Below the pieces are notes generated by a model. That model was not told where the DNA came from and searched no databases. It was given only the letters and a program-made list of their open reading frames with translations. The position numbers were made by a program, and so were the translations under genes. Of a DNA stretch of 64,000 bases, positions 9,992-19,295 are shown one piece after another. Source of the DNA: Flavobacteriaceae bacterium (GTDB lineage Bacteria > Bacteroidota > Bacteroidia > Flavobacteriales > Flavobacteriaceae). The DNA lies in assembly GCA_002723075.1 (NCBI GenBank), contig PBNJ01000016.1:6435-70434 (forward strand), in the 5' to 3' direction. Numbering within the stretch: the stretch's first letter is position 1; each line of letters starts with the position of its first letter.

Positions 9992-11114
9992 AATACGTCT
10001 TGGGATTCTCGGCGGTGGTGGCGATTCGTTGATCGGGCCAGTACATCGCATTGCGGCATCGATGTTTGATCGGTATGAACTCATTGGAGGGGTTTTCAAC
10101 CCAATTTGGGAAGAGAATATCGGGTTTGCAAAAAAACTTGGCTTACCTAAAAGCCGCATATACAAAGACCTTGAGGATTTTATTGGCAATGAGACCGCTT
10201 TGCCTACTGACCAGAGAGTGCAAGTTGTTTCTGTTCTCACTCCCAACTTTTTACATTTTCCAATGGCCAAACGATTGCTTGAAGAGGGCTTTCATGTGAT
10301 TTGTGAAAAACCGTTGACTACAAGTTATCGTGAAGCCTTGGAATTGAAAAAAATCAGAGAGGAGAAACAATCGATTTTTGCGGTCACCTATACCTACACT
10401 GGCTATCCAATGATTCGACAAATGCGAAGCATGATTCAAAACGGTGATATTGGAGAAATCCAGAAAATTGATGCCCAGTACTATCAAGGTTGGATCAATC
10501 CAGTCATTCATAGCCCAGAAAGTCGAAAGTCCGTTTGGCGTCTTCAACCCGAAAAATCTGGGCAGAGCTGTTGCATTGGAGACGTTGGAACCCATGCTTT
10601 CCAAATGCTCGAATATGTGATGGGACAAAAAATCAAAACCATTTTGGCCGATTTAAATTATTTATATGAAGACAATTTTATGGACATTGATGGTACTATT
10701 TTATTGCGCATGAGCGGAAACGCCAAAGGTGTACTGCGAGCAAGTCAAATTGCAACAGCTGAAGAAAACAATTTTACCATTGCAATATATGGAACCAAAG
10801 GTCATCTGAAGTGGGCGCAAGAAAACCCCAACTATTTATACTTTGGTTTAGAAAATACCCCCTTACAGGTTCTCAAACCAGGGCATGAATACAATACAAA
10901 TTCTGCAAACGATGCAACAAAACTACCACCAGGCCACCCAGAGGGTATTTTTGATGCTATGGGTAACATTTACAACGGGGTTGCAAATGCCATCGCTAAA
11001 AAAGCAGTTGATGGTTCTTATCCAGATTTGTACGACGGCGTTAGAGGGATGCAATTTATTGAGGCCGTTGTTCAGTCGCATCAATCTGGTAATACATGGA
11101 TAGAAATGAAATAA
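9984..11114 (+). CDS. Gfo/Idh/MocA family oxidoreductase
   Basis: GILGGGGDSLIGPVHRIAA, VSVLTPNFLH, VICEKPLTTS (EKP motif), GDVGTHAFQMLEYV. Confidence 0.92.
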   Translation: MNKIRLGILGGGGDSLIGPVHRIAASMFDRYELIGGVFNPIWEENIGFAKKLGLPKSRIYKDLEDFIGNETALPTDQRVQVVSVLTPNFLHFPMAKRLLEEGFHVICEKPLTTSYREALELKKIREEKQSIFAVTYTYTGYPMIRQMRSMIQNGDIGEIQKIDAQYYQGWINPVIHSPESRKSVWRLQPEKSGQSCCIGDVGTHAFQMLEYVMGQKIKTILADLNYLYEDNFMDIDGTILLRMSGNAKGVLRASQIATAEENNFTIAIYGTKGHLKWAQENPNYLYFGLENTPLQVLKPGHEYNTNSANDATKLPPGHPEGIFDAMGNIYNGVANAIAKKAVDGSYPDLYDGVRGMQFIEAVVQSHQSGNTWIEMK

Positions 11115-11120
11115 AGCGAT

Positions 11121-12179
11121 ATGAAAACAATCAAAGGACCTGCTATTTTTCTTGCGCAATTTGTAGATGACAAGGCGCCGTTTAACACTCTAGAGGGAAT
11201 TTGTAAATGGGCATCTGATATAGGTTATGTAGGTATTCAAATCCCAACTTGGGAGTCCTTTTTAATTGACTTGGACAAGGCAGCGGAAAGTCAAGACTAT
11301 TGTGACCAGCTCAAAGGAACTGTAAACTCTTTTGGTCTGGAGATCACCGAGCTGTCTACCCATTTGCAAGGTCAACTCGTAGCTGTTCATCCGGCCTATG
11401 ATCTGATGTTTGACAACTTTGCGCCAGAACATTTAAAAGGTAAACCCAAAGCTAGAACAGAATGGGCGATAGAAACTGTGAAAAAAGCAGCTATCGCGAG
11501 CCGTAGACTCGGGTTGACTGCACATGCGACTTTTTCAGGTGCTTTGCTATGGCATACTTGGCATCCTTGGCCGCAAAGACCCCCTGGTTTGGTGGAAATG
11601 GGCTTTGCAGAATTGGCGAAACGATGGATGCCCATCCTTGATATTTTTGAGAAAAATGGTGTGGACGTTTGTTATGAAATTCATCCTGGTGAAGATTTAC
11701 ATGACGGAGTTACGTTTGAACGATTCTACGAAGCCACTAACAAGCACAATCGAGTTAAAATTTTATATGACCCGAGTCATTTTGTACTGCAGCAATTGGA
11801 TTATATTTCCTATATCGATCACTATCACGAGTTTATCAAGGCCTTTCATGTCAAAGACTCCGAATTCAATCCTACTGGCAAGAAAGGGGCATTCGGCGGC
11901 TATGAAGATTGGCAACACAGAGCAGGTAGATATCGTTCACCAGGTGACGGACAAATCGATTTTAAAACCATTTTCTCAAAACTAACTGAGTATGGTTGTG
12001 ATGTCTGGGCAGTTATGGAATGGGAATGCTGCATCAAAAGTCCCGAGCAAGGTGCACGAGAAGGGGCGTCTTTTATTCAAAAACACATCATTGAAACCAC
12101 GGACAAAAAGTTTGATGACTTTGCAGGTGGCGACATTGATCAACATAAGCTTAAATCTATTCTAAACCTTAAACCATGA
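11121..12179 (+). CDS. Sugar phosphate isomerase/epimerase-like TIM-barrel protein
   Basis: GYVGIQIPTW, DVCYEIHPGEDLHDG, ILYDPSHFVLQ, FHVKDSEF...RSPGDGQIDF, AVMEWECC. Confidence 0.9.
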   Translation: MKTIKGPAIFLAQFVDDKAPFNTLEGICKWASDIGYVGIQIPTWESFLIDLDKAAESQDYCDQLKGTVNSFGLEITELSTHLQGQLVAVHPAYDLMFDNFAPEHLKGKPKARTEWAIETVKKAAIASRRLGLTAHATFSGALLWHTWHPWPQRPPGLVEMGFAELAKRWMPILDIFEKNGVDVCYEIHPGEDLHDGVTFERFYEATNKHNRVKILYDPSHFVLQQLDYISYIDHYHEFIKAFHVKDSEFNPTGKKGAFGGYEDWQHRAGRYRSPGDGQIDFKTIFSKLTEYGCDVWAVMEWECCIKSPEQGAREGASFIQKHIIETTDKKFDDFAGGDIDQHKLKSILNLKP

Positions 12180-12907
12180 AAAACCTAATTGCGTTATTTA
12201 TCATAATTTGCTTGTTTGCTTGTCAAACAAACTCCAATAAGAAAAAAGAAACAAAAGCATCCAATCAATGGGTCTCCCTGTTCAATGGTGAGTCTTTTGA
12301 TGGATGGCACATATATAATGGTGGTAGCCCTTATGGAGCTTGGTCCATTGAAGACCAAGCCATGAAGTTTTCACCCAATAACAAAAAAGAAGGCGACCCT
12401 GTTATGAACCTCGTGTCTGATAAATCTTTCTCAAATTTTGAACTTTCGTTGGAGTGGAAGATTTCAGAAGCCGGTAACAGTGGAATTTTTTGGGGGGTAA
12501 TCGAAACACCTGATTATTCCGAACCCTATTACACAGGTCCCGAAATTCAAGTTCTAGATATGGGAGATCCAAAATATGATCCTGCTGCAGAAAAAGAAAA
12601 AGAATATTATGAAGCTGGTGCGCTATACGACCTAGTTAAGCCATCTCAACAAGTGGCTAAGCCTGCTGGTATGTGGAACCATGTTCTATTACATATTGAC
12701 CATAATAACAATCATGGTCATGTCGTGCTTAATGATGTCAAGATTGTTGAGTTTCCCGTCCATGGAGAGACCTGGGAAAAAATGATCTCCGAATCAAAAT
12801 TTAGTGAATGGAAGGAATTTGGCATCTCAAAAGTGGGTAAAATCGGCTTGCAAGACCATGGAAACACCGTTTGGTATCGAAACATCAAAATCAAAGAACT
12901 CGAATAA
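12176..12907 (+). CDS. DUF1080 / 3-keto-glycoside hydrolase-like lipoprotein
   Basis: Lipobox LFAC, WVSLFNGESFDGWHIYNG, NFELSLEWKISEAGNSGIFWGV, EIQVLDMGD, IGLQDHGNTVWYRNIKIKEL. Confidence 0.92.
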   Translation: MKNLIALFIIICLFACQTNSNKKKETKASNQWVSLFNGESFDGWHIYNGGSPYGAWSIEDQAMKFSPNNKKEGDPVMNLVSDKSFSNFELSLEWKISEAGNSGIFWGVIETPDYSEPYYTGPEIQVLDMGDPKYDPAAEKEKEYYEAGALYDLVKPSQQVAKPAGMWNHVLLHIDHNNNHGHVVLNDVKIVEFPVHGETWEKMISESKFSEWKEFGISKVGKIGLQDHGNTVWYRNIKIKELE

Positions 12908-12910
12908 ACC

Positions 12911-13381
12911 ATGAGACAGTTGATCCTTTTAATGTCATTGCTACTGATTTCATGTGGCGGCGACTCAACACCAAAGAAAAAAATAACTTACGGACAAAAA
13001 AGCACAGTAGAAACCAAAACGGTAGACGAAAACAAAACACCATTTATTGATTTGTCAGCTGTAGGAATTGGTCCGGTTGAAAGTTTAACTTTTACAGATT
13101 ACAATCAGGATTTGGCTGCTACTGGAAAAGATCTCTTTGGTCAAAAATGTACTGCATGTCACAAGACAGATGCACGCTACATCGGACCATCACTCAAAGG
13201 AATCTATGACAGACGAAATCCTGCTTGGGTTATGAATATCATGCTAAATCCGACAGAAATGATAAAGAAAGACCCCATAGCAATTCAACTGCTTAAAGAT
13301 TACAACAATGTCGTTATGTATAACCAAAACTTAACTTTCGATGAGGCGAGAGCGCTGGCGGAATATTTTCGTGATTTATAA
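12911..13381 (+). CDS. c-type cytochrome lipoprotein
   Basis: Lipobox LISC, haem motif KCTACH, ARYIGPSLKGIYDRR, and a distal Met in VVMYNQNLTFDEARALAEYF. Confidence 0.92.
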   Translation: MRQLILLMSLLLISCGGDSTPKKKITYGQKSTVETKTVDENKTPFIDLSAVGIGPVESLTFTDYNQDLAATGKDLFGQKCTACHKTDARYIGPSLKGIYDRRNPAWVMNIMLNPTEMIKKDPIAIQLLKDYNNVVMYNQNLTFDEARALAEYFRDL

Positions 13382-13460
13382 TTCTCCAAATGCGATAAGC
13401 GATTTGTGGTGAGTCATATTTAGTTTTTTTTGTAAATTACAAGAAACTAAAGACGAAACA

Positions 13461-14222
13461 ATGAAAAAAACAATTTTTACGATTTTATTTTCCATTATAT
13501 CGATTGGTATAATGGCTCAATACCAAGTGCATCATTACTACCATGTGCCATCAGATCAGTTGGCGAGTTTTATAGAAAAGGAAGTTAAATATTGGTCTGT
13601 TTATCACAAAAACGGTATTGACAAAGGTTATCTTTCAAGTTGGGCACTCTATCAAACTTTCGGAAAAACAACCAATCCTGATAAACTTGGCAATATTGTA
13701 TTTGTGAAAAATTATTCTTCACTTGATCAACTCAATAATATGTTTGCCATGTATTCAGATCCTGATATGATGAAAGGCATAGACGCCAGCATCGATGAAA
13801 TGGCAAATCCAGATTATTCTGTTGGGATGTATATTGTAAGAGCTGAAGAAAGCATAGGTGGATTGGCAGAAACATATGTTGTTAATTTTGGTAAGCCTGA
13901 TAATCTTAACGGATTTGTTGAGGAAAATCGAAATCTATGGAAGCCGCTATTCCAAGGATTGATTGAGAGTGAAGAAACTGGACTAATTTCTTGGGGTGTC
14001 CGTACAACAATTTATCCACTTGGATCAAATACTAATCATACTGTCTTTACGTACGACGGTTATTCTTCATTAAGTCATGCGCTGAAAGCACTTGAAACTA
14101 GCTATTTAGACAGCAATGTAGACTCTGCTACCTTGGAGCAATCTAAAATGAGTGAATACGATCCCAACGGATTCTCTGACATTATTATTTACCAACTTAT
14201 TAAAAGGGTTTTAGGTGAATAG
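13461..14222 (+). CDS. Secreted hypothetical protein
   Basis: 253 aa ORF with a signal peptide (MKKTIFTILFSIISIGIMAQ) and no recognised family. Confidence 0.75.
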   Translation: MKKTIFTILFSIISIGIMAQYQVHHYYHVPSDQLASFIEKEVKYWSVYHKNGIDKGYLSSWALYQTFGKTTNPDKLGNIVFVKNYSSLDQLNNMFAMYSDPDMMKGIDASIDEMANPDYSVGMYIVRAEESIGGLAETYVVNFGKPDNLNGFVEENRNLWKPLFQGLIESEETGLISWGVRTTIYPLGSNTNHTVFTYDGYSSLSHALKALETSYLDSNVDSATLEQSKMSEYDPNGFSDIIIYQLIKRVLGE

Positions 14223-14230
14223 ATCAACTT

Positions 14231-15100
14231 TTAGACATCACAAATCATTATGGCCTCTTTCAAAGAGGCCATTTTATTTTCTGATTTTGGAACAAATTCT
14301 TGAGATAAATACCCATTAAAACCTGTTTCTGCTACGGCCTTTGCAATTGCACTGTAATTGAGTTCTTGCGTTTCGTCGATTTCACCCCTTCCTGGAACAC
14401 CAGCAGTGTGGTAGTGCCCAAAGTACGTGTGGTATTTTCGAATGGTATCGATTATATTACCTTCTTGGATTTGCATATGATAGATGTCATATAGCAACTT
14501 AAAATGATCAGAACCAATCGCTTTGCATAAAGCAATGCCCCATGCCGTGGAGTCACACATATAGTCTGGGTGGTCTTGCTGATTAAACAATTCCATTTGA
14601 ACGATAACCCCATGTTTTTCTGCTGTTGGCATAATCTGACGGAGCCCATCCACACAGTTTTTCAGTCCAGTTTGATCGTCCATTTCTCGTCGGTTTCCAC
14701 TAAAGCAAATCAAATTTTTATACCCATTTTCTGCTACCAGTGGAATCATTTTCAAGTATCTATCGATAAGCTCTTCATGATATTTCGGATCATTCCAGCC
14801 CTCAGTCAAACTTATTTCGGCCCCATTACACATCGAGCAGTCGATGTTGTGTTTCTGTAAAATCGACCAGTCGTCTGGACCTACGAGATCGATTGCATTG
14901 ATGCCAAATTTTTTGATTTGTTTCAAAAAGCTATCCAAAGGGATATCATCAAAACACCAACGCGAAACACTGTGTTTAATATTTCCCTTCAGCTTTCGAT
15001 TATGATTTGATTTGTTCCCGTCAATCCCTAAGCAACCTGTTAGAAATACCCCTGCTCCAATTCCATAATTCAAAAATGTTCTTCTATCCATTATTGTCAT
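14231..15100 (-). CDS. Xylose-isomerase-like TIM-barrel protein (hydroxypyruvate isomerase-like), exported
   Basis: N-terminus DRRTFLNYGIGAGVFLTGCLG (Tat/lipoprotein-like), VQMELFNQQDHPDYMCDS, LLYDIYHMQIQEG, HYHTAGVPGRGEIDE, GFNGYLSQEF. The start could be the ATG at 15091. Confidence 0.88.
   Translation of the reverse strand: MTIMDRRTFLNYGIGAGVFLTGCLGIDGNKSNHNRKLKGNIKHSVSRWCFDDIPLDSFLKQIKKFGINAIDLVGPDDWSILQKHNIDCSMCNGAEISLTEGWNDPKYHEELIDRYLKMIPLVAENGYKNLICFSGNRREMDDQTGLKNCVDGLRQIMPTAEKHGVIVQMELFNQQDHPDYMCDSTAWGIALCKAIGSDHFKLLYDIYHMQIQEGNIIDTIRKYHTYFGHYHTAGVPGRGEIDETQELNYSAIAKAVAETGFNGYLSQEFVPKSENKMASLKEAIMICDV
14250..14280 (+). terminator. Candidate intrinsic terminator of the 13461..14222 gene
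   Basis: ATGGCCTC-TTTCAAA-GAGGCCAT followed by TTTATTTT on the + strand, 28 nt past the stop codon. Confidence 0.6.
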
Positions 15101-16484
15101 CTAATTTCCAACCATCTCTATACATTCCACGTATAATGTAGTCAAGGTCAGGTCGACTTTTAACTTGCATATTTTTTCCATCCCAATATAATTTCCTTGC
15201 TGGAGATTCGCCCAAACCACTTTGTTTATTTTGGGCATTGAAAACTGCAAGATTCCCCATCAATACGATTTCTGTGAGTTTACCTGCAAGTGAAAAATTT
15301 GATTTCGTTTTACCACCCTGAATACAAGCATTAACAAACTCTTCGGCATGTCCATTCAAAATTTCTGTTTTACTTTCTTTTTTTCTTTGTAAACTATTAT
15401 TTGCACCATTATAGAGAAAAAGTCTTGGATTTGCTGAGTATACATCAGCAATGATAATTCCTTTTTCTCCGAAAATGATTGTGCCGCCACCTGAAGCACC
15501 TAATGGCTCTGTAAGGGCAAGACCTTCCGGTTGATCGGGAAGGATGCCACCGTCATACCAATTGAGATCTATAATACCATGCTTTTCAATTTCAAATTCC
15601 ATTTTAACTTTTGAACTAGCTGGAAAGGAAACCGATTTTTTCGCGCGAACAAAATCATCAATCCAAAATGTGGAGCAACTCGCTTCGGCACTTAATGGAT
15701 AATTTAAATTGAGAGCATTGAAAGGCGTTTCGATAATATGGCAACCCATATCGCCAAGAGCACCAGTTCCAAAGTCCCAATAACTTCTCCATTTGAATGG
15801 TAGATAGGACGAGCTATAAGAACGATAAGCCGCTGGCCCCAACCATTGATCCCATTCTAGGTTTTTTGGAATAGCTTGTTCAGTAGGGATTTCAGTAAAA
15901 CCTTGCGGCCATACAGGGCGATTTGTCCAGCAATCAATTTTTGTGACTTTACCAATTTCACCTTTTTCAATCCAACGTTTAATGATTGTAGAACCGCCAC
16001 CTGAAACTCCTTGGTTTCCCATTTGCGTGACGATCTTTTCTTTTTTTGCGGTATCAGCCATTATTCTTGCTTCATAGATATTATGGGTTAATGGCTTTTC
16101 CACATAAGCATGTTTTTTAGCACGCATAAATGGAAGTGAAATACATGCATGCGTGTGATCTGGAGTAGCAACCATGATCGCATCAATTTCATTGATATGC
16201 TTATCATAAACATCTCTAAAGTCTTGATAGTAATTTACATTAGGATAAGCTTTAATAGTATTAAATGCTCGATTACGATCAACATCGCAAAGAGAAACAA
16301 TCCGAACTTTAGTTGTAGATTCAAGATTTGAAATAACACCTTCACCTCTGCCTCCTACGCCAAAGCAAGCAATGTATAATAAATCACTCGGTGCTGTGTG
16401 ATTTCCACCTAAAACAAAGGATGGAACAATAGTAAATGTCGCAGCACCTTGTCCAAGTTGTTTAATAAATGCTCTTCTTTTCAT
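15084..16484 (-). CDS. Tat-exported Gfo/Idh/MocA family oxidoreductase
   Basis: KRRAFIKQLGQGAATFTIVPSFVLGG (Tat-type), FGVGGRGEGVI, MVATPDHTHACIS, AYVEKPLTHN, GALGDMGCHIIETPF. Confidence 0.92.
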   Translation of the reverse strand: MKRRAFIKQLGQGAATFTIVPSFVLGGNHTAPSDLLYIACFGVGGRGEGVISNLESTTKVRIVSLCDVDRNRAFNTIKAYPNVNYYQDFRDVYDKHINEIDAIMVATPDHTHACISLPFMRAKKHAYVEKPLTHNIYEARIMADTAKKEKIVTQMGNQGVSGGGSTIIKRWIEKGEIGKVTKIDCWTNRPVWPQGFTEIPTEQAIPKNLEWDQWLGPAAYRSYSSSYLPFKWRSYWDFGTGALGDMGCHIIETPFNALNLNYPLSAEASCSTFWIDDFVRAKKSVSFPASSKVKMEFEIEKHGIIDLNWYDGGILPDQPEGLALTEPLGASGGGTIIFGEKGIIIADVYSANPRLFLYNGANNSLQRKKESKTEILNGHAEEFVNACIQGGKTKSNFSLAGKLTEIVLMGNLAVFNAQNKQSGLGESPARKLYWDGKNMQVKSRPDLDYIIRGMYRDGWKLDDNNG

Positions 16485-16609
16485 GGTTTAAGTTGTTTTA
16501 CAATTGAATTAACGAAATATAAGATTGTAGAATATGAATTTATCATTCACAATTTAATAAAGTTTTTTTAAGTGAATTGATATAATGTAATTTTAGTCTT
16601 ATTTTGTAA

Positions 16610-17506
16610 TTGATGAAAAACCAAAAACACAAATCGATAGAACTATCTTATTCAAAGCTAATTGCAGGAACAATGTTGTGGGGGTCCTGGGGTAAAGAAA
16701 TGACAAAAGCAAAGCGAATTGAGCTCATAGAAACCGCCTATGATGTGGGGATTAGCAGTTATGATCATGCAGATATTTATGGGAATTATACGACAGAAAA
16801 CGATTTTGGTAATGCCTTTTCTGAGTCAGGACTATCTCGAGATAACGTACAATTCATCTCAAAATGTGGGATTGCCATGGTTTGCGAAAACAAACCTTAT
16901 AAAACCAAGCATTACAATTACAGTTCAAATTATATTATTGATTCTGTTCATAATTCTTTACGAAATTTAAAAACGGAATATTTAGACCTGCTGTTATTGC
17001 ACAGGCCGAGTCCCTTGCTTAATCCAGAAGAAGTTGCCAAAGCCATTAATTTTTTATTGGATTCAGGTAAAATTTTATCCTTTGGTGTATCAAATTTTAC
17101 CAGCACTCAAATTGACTTATTGGCTAACTACATTCCGATTCATGTGAATCAAATCGAAATTTCATTAACTCATAATGAAACCATGTTTGATGGGCAGCTT
17201 GACTATTGTCAACGAAAACATATTCTCCCAATGAGCTGGAGTCCACTCGGAATACTGAAAAAACCGCAAAGCCAATGGCCTTCAAAGTTACAACATGCCA
17301 TATTTAAACTGACTAAAAAATACGATTGCGGATTTGCTTCCATCGCACTTGCATGGTTATTAAAGCACCCGGCCAAAATTCATCCAATACTTGGAACAAC
17401 TAATCCAAATCGATTAATTGAAGCTCAACAAGCACTTCAAATTCAACTTAATGAAGAAGACTGGTTTTTTCTTTTAGAAGCAGTTAGAGAAAGACCATGT
17501 CTTTAA
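16610..17506 (+). CDS. Aldo/keto reductase
   Basis: GTMLWGSWG, YDHADIYGNYTTE, LDLLLLHRPSPL, SFGVSNFT, HPILGTTNPNRL (YdhF-like). Confidence 0.92.
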   Translation: MMKNQKHKSIELSYSKLIAGTMLWGSWGKEMTKAKRIELIETAYDVGISSYDHADIYGNYTTENDFGNAFSESGLSRDNVQFISKCGIAMVCENKPYKTKHYNYSSNYIIDSVHNSLRNLKTEYLDLLLLHRPSPLLNPEEVAKAINFLLDSGKILSFGVSNFTSTQIDLLANYIPIHVNQIEISLTHNETMFDGQLDYCQRKHILPMSWSPLGILKKPQSQWPSKLQHAIFKLTKKYDCGFASIALAWLLKHPAKIHPILGTTNPNRLIEAQQALQIQLNEEDWFFLLEAVRERPCL

Positions 17507-17587
17507 AGTTTCGACAAAAAATAGTTTAAATTATTATTGTATGTTTAAATTTGTTAAGTAAAAATTATTGTTTCGTAAAACATTATA

Positions 17588-19291
17588 ATGGATTTAGGTA
17601 AAGAAGTAAACTTTGATGCCATAGTTGTCGGTACGGGTATAAGTGGTGGCTGGGCAGCAAAAGAATTAACTGAAAAAGGATTAAAAACTCTAGTTCTTGA
17701 AAGAGGACCTATGGTTCGTCACATTGAGGATTATCCGACTATGAATATGGACCCATGGGATTTTGAGTTCGGAAATATAATTACAAAAGAAACTTTAAAA
17801 CGTCAAGCTAAACAAAGTAGAACAGGCTATGTTTCAAAAGAAGAGTCAAAACATTTTTTTGTTGACGACGTAACCCATCCATATAATGAAGACAAATCCT
17901 TTGATTGGATTAGAGGATATCATGTGGGTGGTCGATCACTTCTTTGGGGTAGACACAGTTACCGGTTGAGTGATTTCGACTTTGAAGCAAATTTAAAAGA
18001 TGGAATCGCAGTTGACTGGCCGATTCGTTACAAAGACATTGCGCCATGGTATTCTTATGTGGAAAAACATATTGGTATTTCAGGTGAAAAACTAGGTCTG
18101 CCTCATCTCCCAGATAGTGAGTTTTTAAAACCAATGGAACTCAAGTGCACTGAAAAGCATTTACGTAAGTCTTTACAAAAAAATTACTCCAATCGAATCC
18201 TTACAATGGGAAGACTAGCCCATATCTCTGAAGGAACAAAACCTGGGGCTGGTCGCATAAGCTGTCAGTACCGAAATCGATGTAGGAGAGGTTGCCCATT
18301 TGGTGCCTATTTCAGTAGCCAGTCATCCACACTTCCTATGGCCGAAGCCACGGGAAATATGACACTACGACCAAACTCGATTGTTCATGAAGTTATATAC
18401 AACCCAGAGACCAAAAAAGCATCTGGTGTAAGAGTAATAGATCGAGAAACCAAAATGACATACACTTTTAAAGCCAAAGTGATCTTTTTATGTGCCTCTG
18501 CAGTAGCATCTACATCAATTTTGATGCAATCAAAATCGAGATACTTTCCAGAAGGAATGGGTAACCAATCAGGGGAGCTCGGACATAATATTATGGATCA
18601 CCATTTTAAAGCCGGTGCAATTGCAGAAACTGACGAATTTAAAGATCAGTATTATATCGGAAATCGTCCAGGTGGCTTTTATATCCCTCGTTTTCGAAAT
18701 TTGGGTGGTGATACAAATCATAAAGATTTTATTAGGGGGTATGGATACCAGGGCGATAGCAGCCGAGGTTCTTGGGCAAAATCTGCAAAAGAAGTAGGAT
18801 ATGGTCCTGAATTTACACGTTCACTGGTTAAACCAGGAACATGGACAATCGATATGAATGGTTTTGGTGAGATTTTGCCTTACCATGAAAACAAAATGTA
18901 TTTAGATTACGATAAAACGGATGAGTGGGGGCTCCCAACTGTAACTTTTGATGCAGAGATAAAAGAGAATGAACTTGCAATGCGTAAAGACATGCAATCA
19001 CAAGCAGTAGAAATGTTAGAAAAAGCTGGATTTAAAAATGTTAAAGCTTGGGAAGATCATTATTCAATGGGATTGGGTATCCACGAAATGGGTACTGCTC
19101 GTATGGGTCGTGACCCCAAAACATCGGTCCTAAATTCCTATAATCAACTCCACGAGGTACCCAATGTGTTTATTACTGATGGTGCATGTATGACTTCTGG
19201 TGGAAATCAAAACCCATCTCTCACCTACATGGCATTAACTGCACGAGCAGCAAACTACGCTGTTGAGCAACTCAATAAACGAAATTTATAA
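17588..19291 (+). CDS. GMC family oxidoreductase (large subunit)
   Basis: FAD motif VVGTGISGGWAAKELTEKGLKTLVLERG, C-terminal HEMGTARMG...VFITDGACMTSGGNQNPSLTYMALTARAANYA. Confidence 0.93.
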   Translation: MDLGKEVNFDAIVVGTGISGGWAAKELTEKGLKTLVLERGPMVRHIEDYPTMNMDPWDFEFGNIITKETLKRQAKQSRTGYVSKEESKHFFVDDVTHPYNEDKSFDWIRGYHVGGRSLLWGRHSYRLSDFDFEANLKDGIAVDWPIRYKDIAPWYSYVEKHIGISGEKLGLPHLPDSEFLKPMELKCTEKHLRKSLQKNYSNRILTMGRLAHISEGTKPGAGRISCQYRNRCRRGCPFGAYFSSQSSTLPMAEATGNMTLRPNSIVHEVIYNPETKKASGVRVIDRETKMTYTFKAKVIFLCASAVASTSILMQSKSRYFPEGMGNQSGELGHNIMDHHFKAGAIAETDEFKDQYYIGNRPGGFYIPRFRNLGGDTNHKDFIRGYGYQGDSSRGSWAKSAKEVGYGPEFTRSLVKPGTWTIDMNGFGEILPYHENKMYLDYDKTDEWGLPTVTFDAEIKENELAMRKDMQSQAVEMLEKAGFKNVKAWEDHYSMGLGIHEMGTARMGRDPKTSVLNSYNQLHEVPNVFITDGACMTSGGNQNPSLTYMALTARAANYAVEQLNKRNL

Positions 19292-19295
19292 TCTC

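Noticed and set aside
10251-10628. 125-aa minus-strand ORF
   Set aside because: Antisense shadow of the Gfo/Idh/MocA gene.
11524-11985. 153-aa + strand ORF
   Set aside because: Out-of-frame overlap with the TIM-barrel gene 11121..12179, which has clear family motifs.
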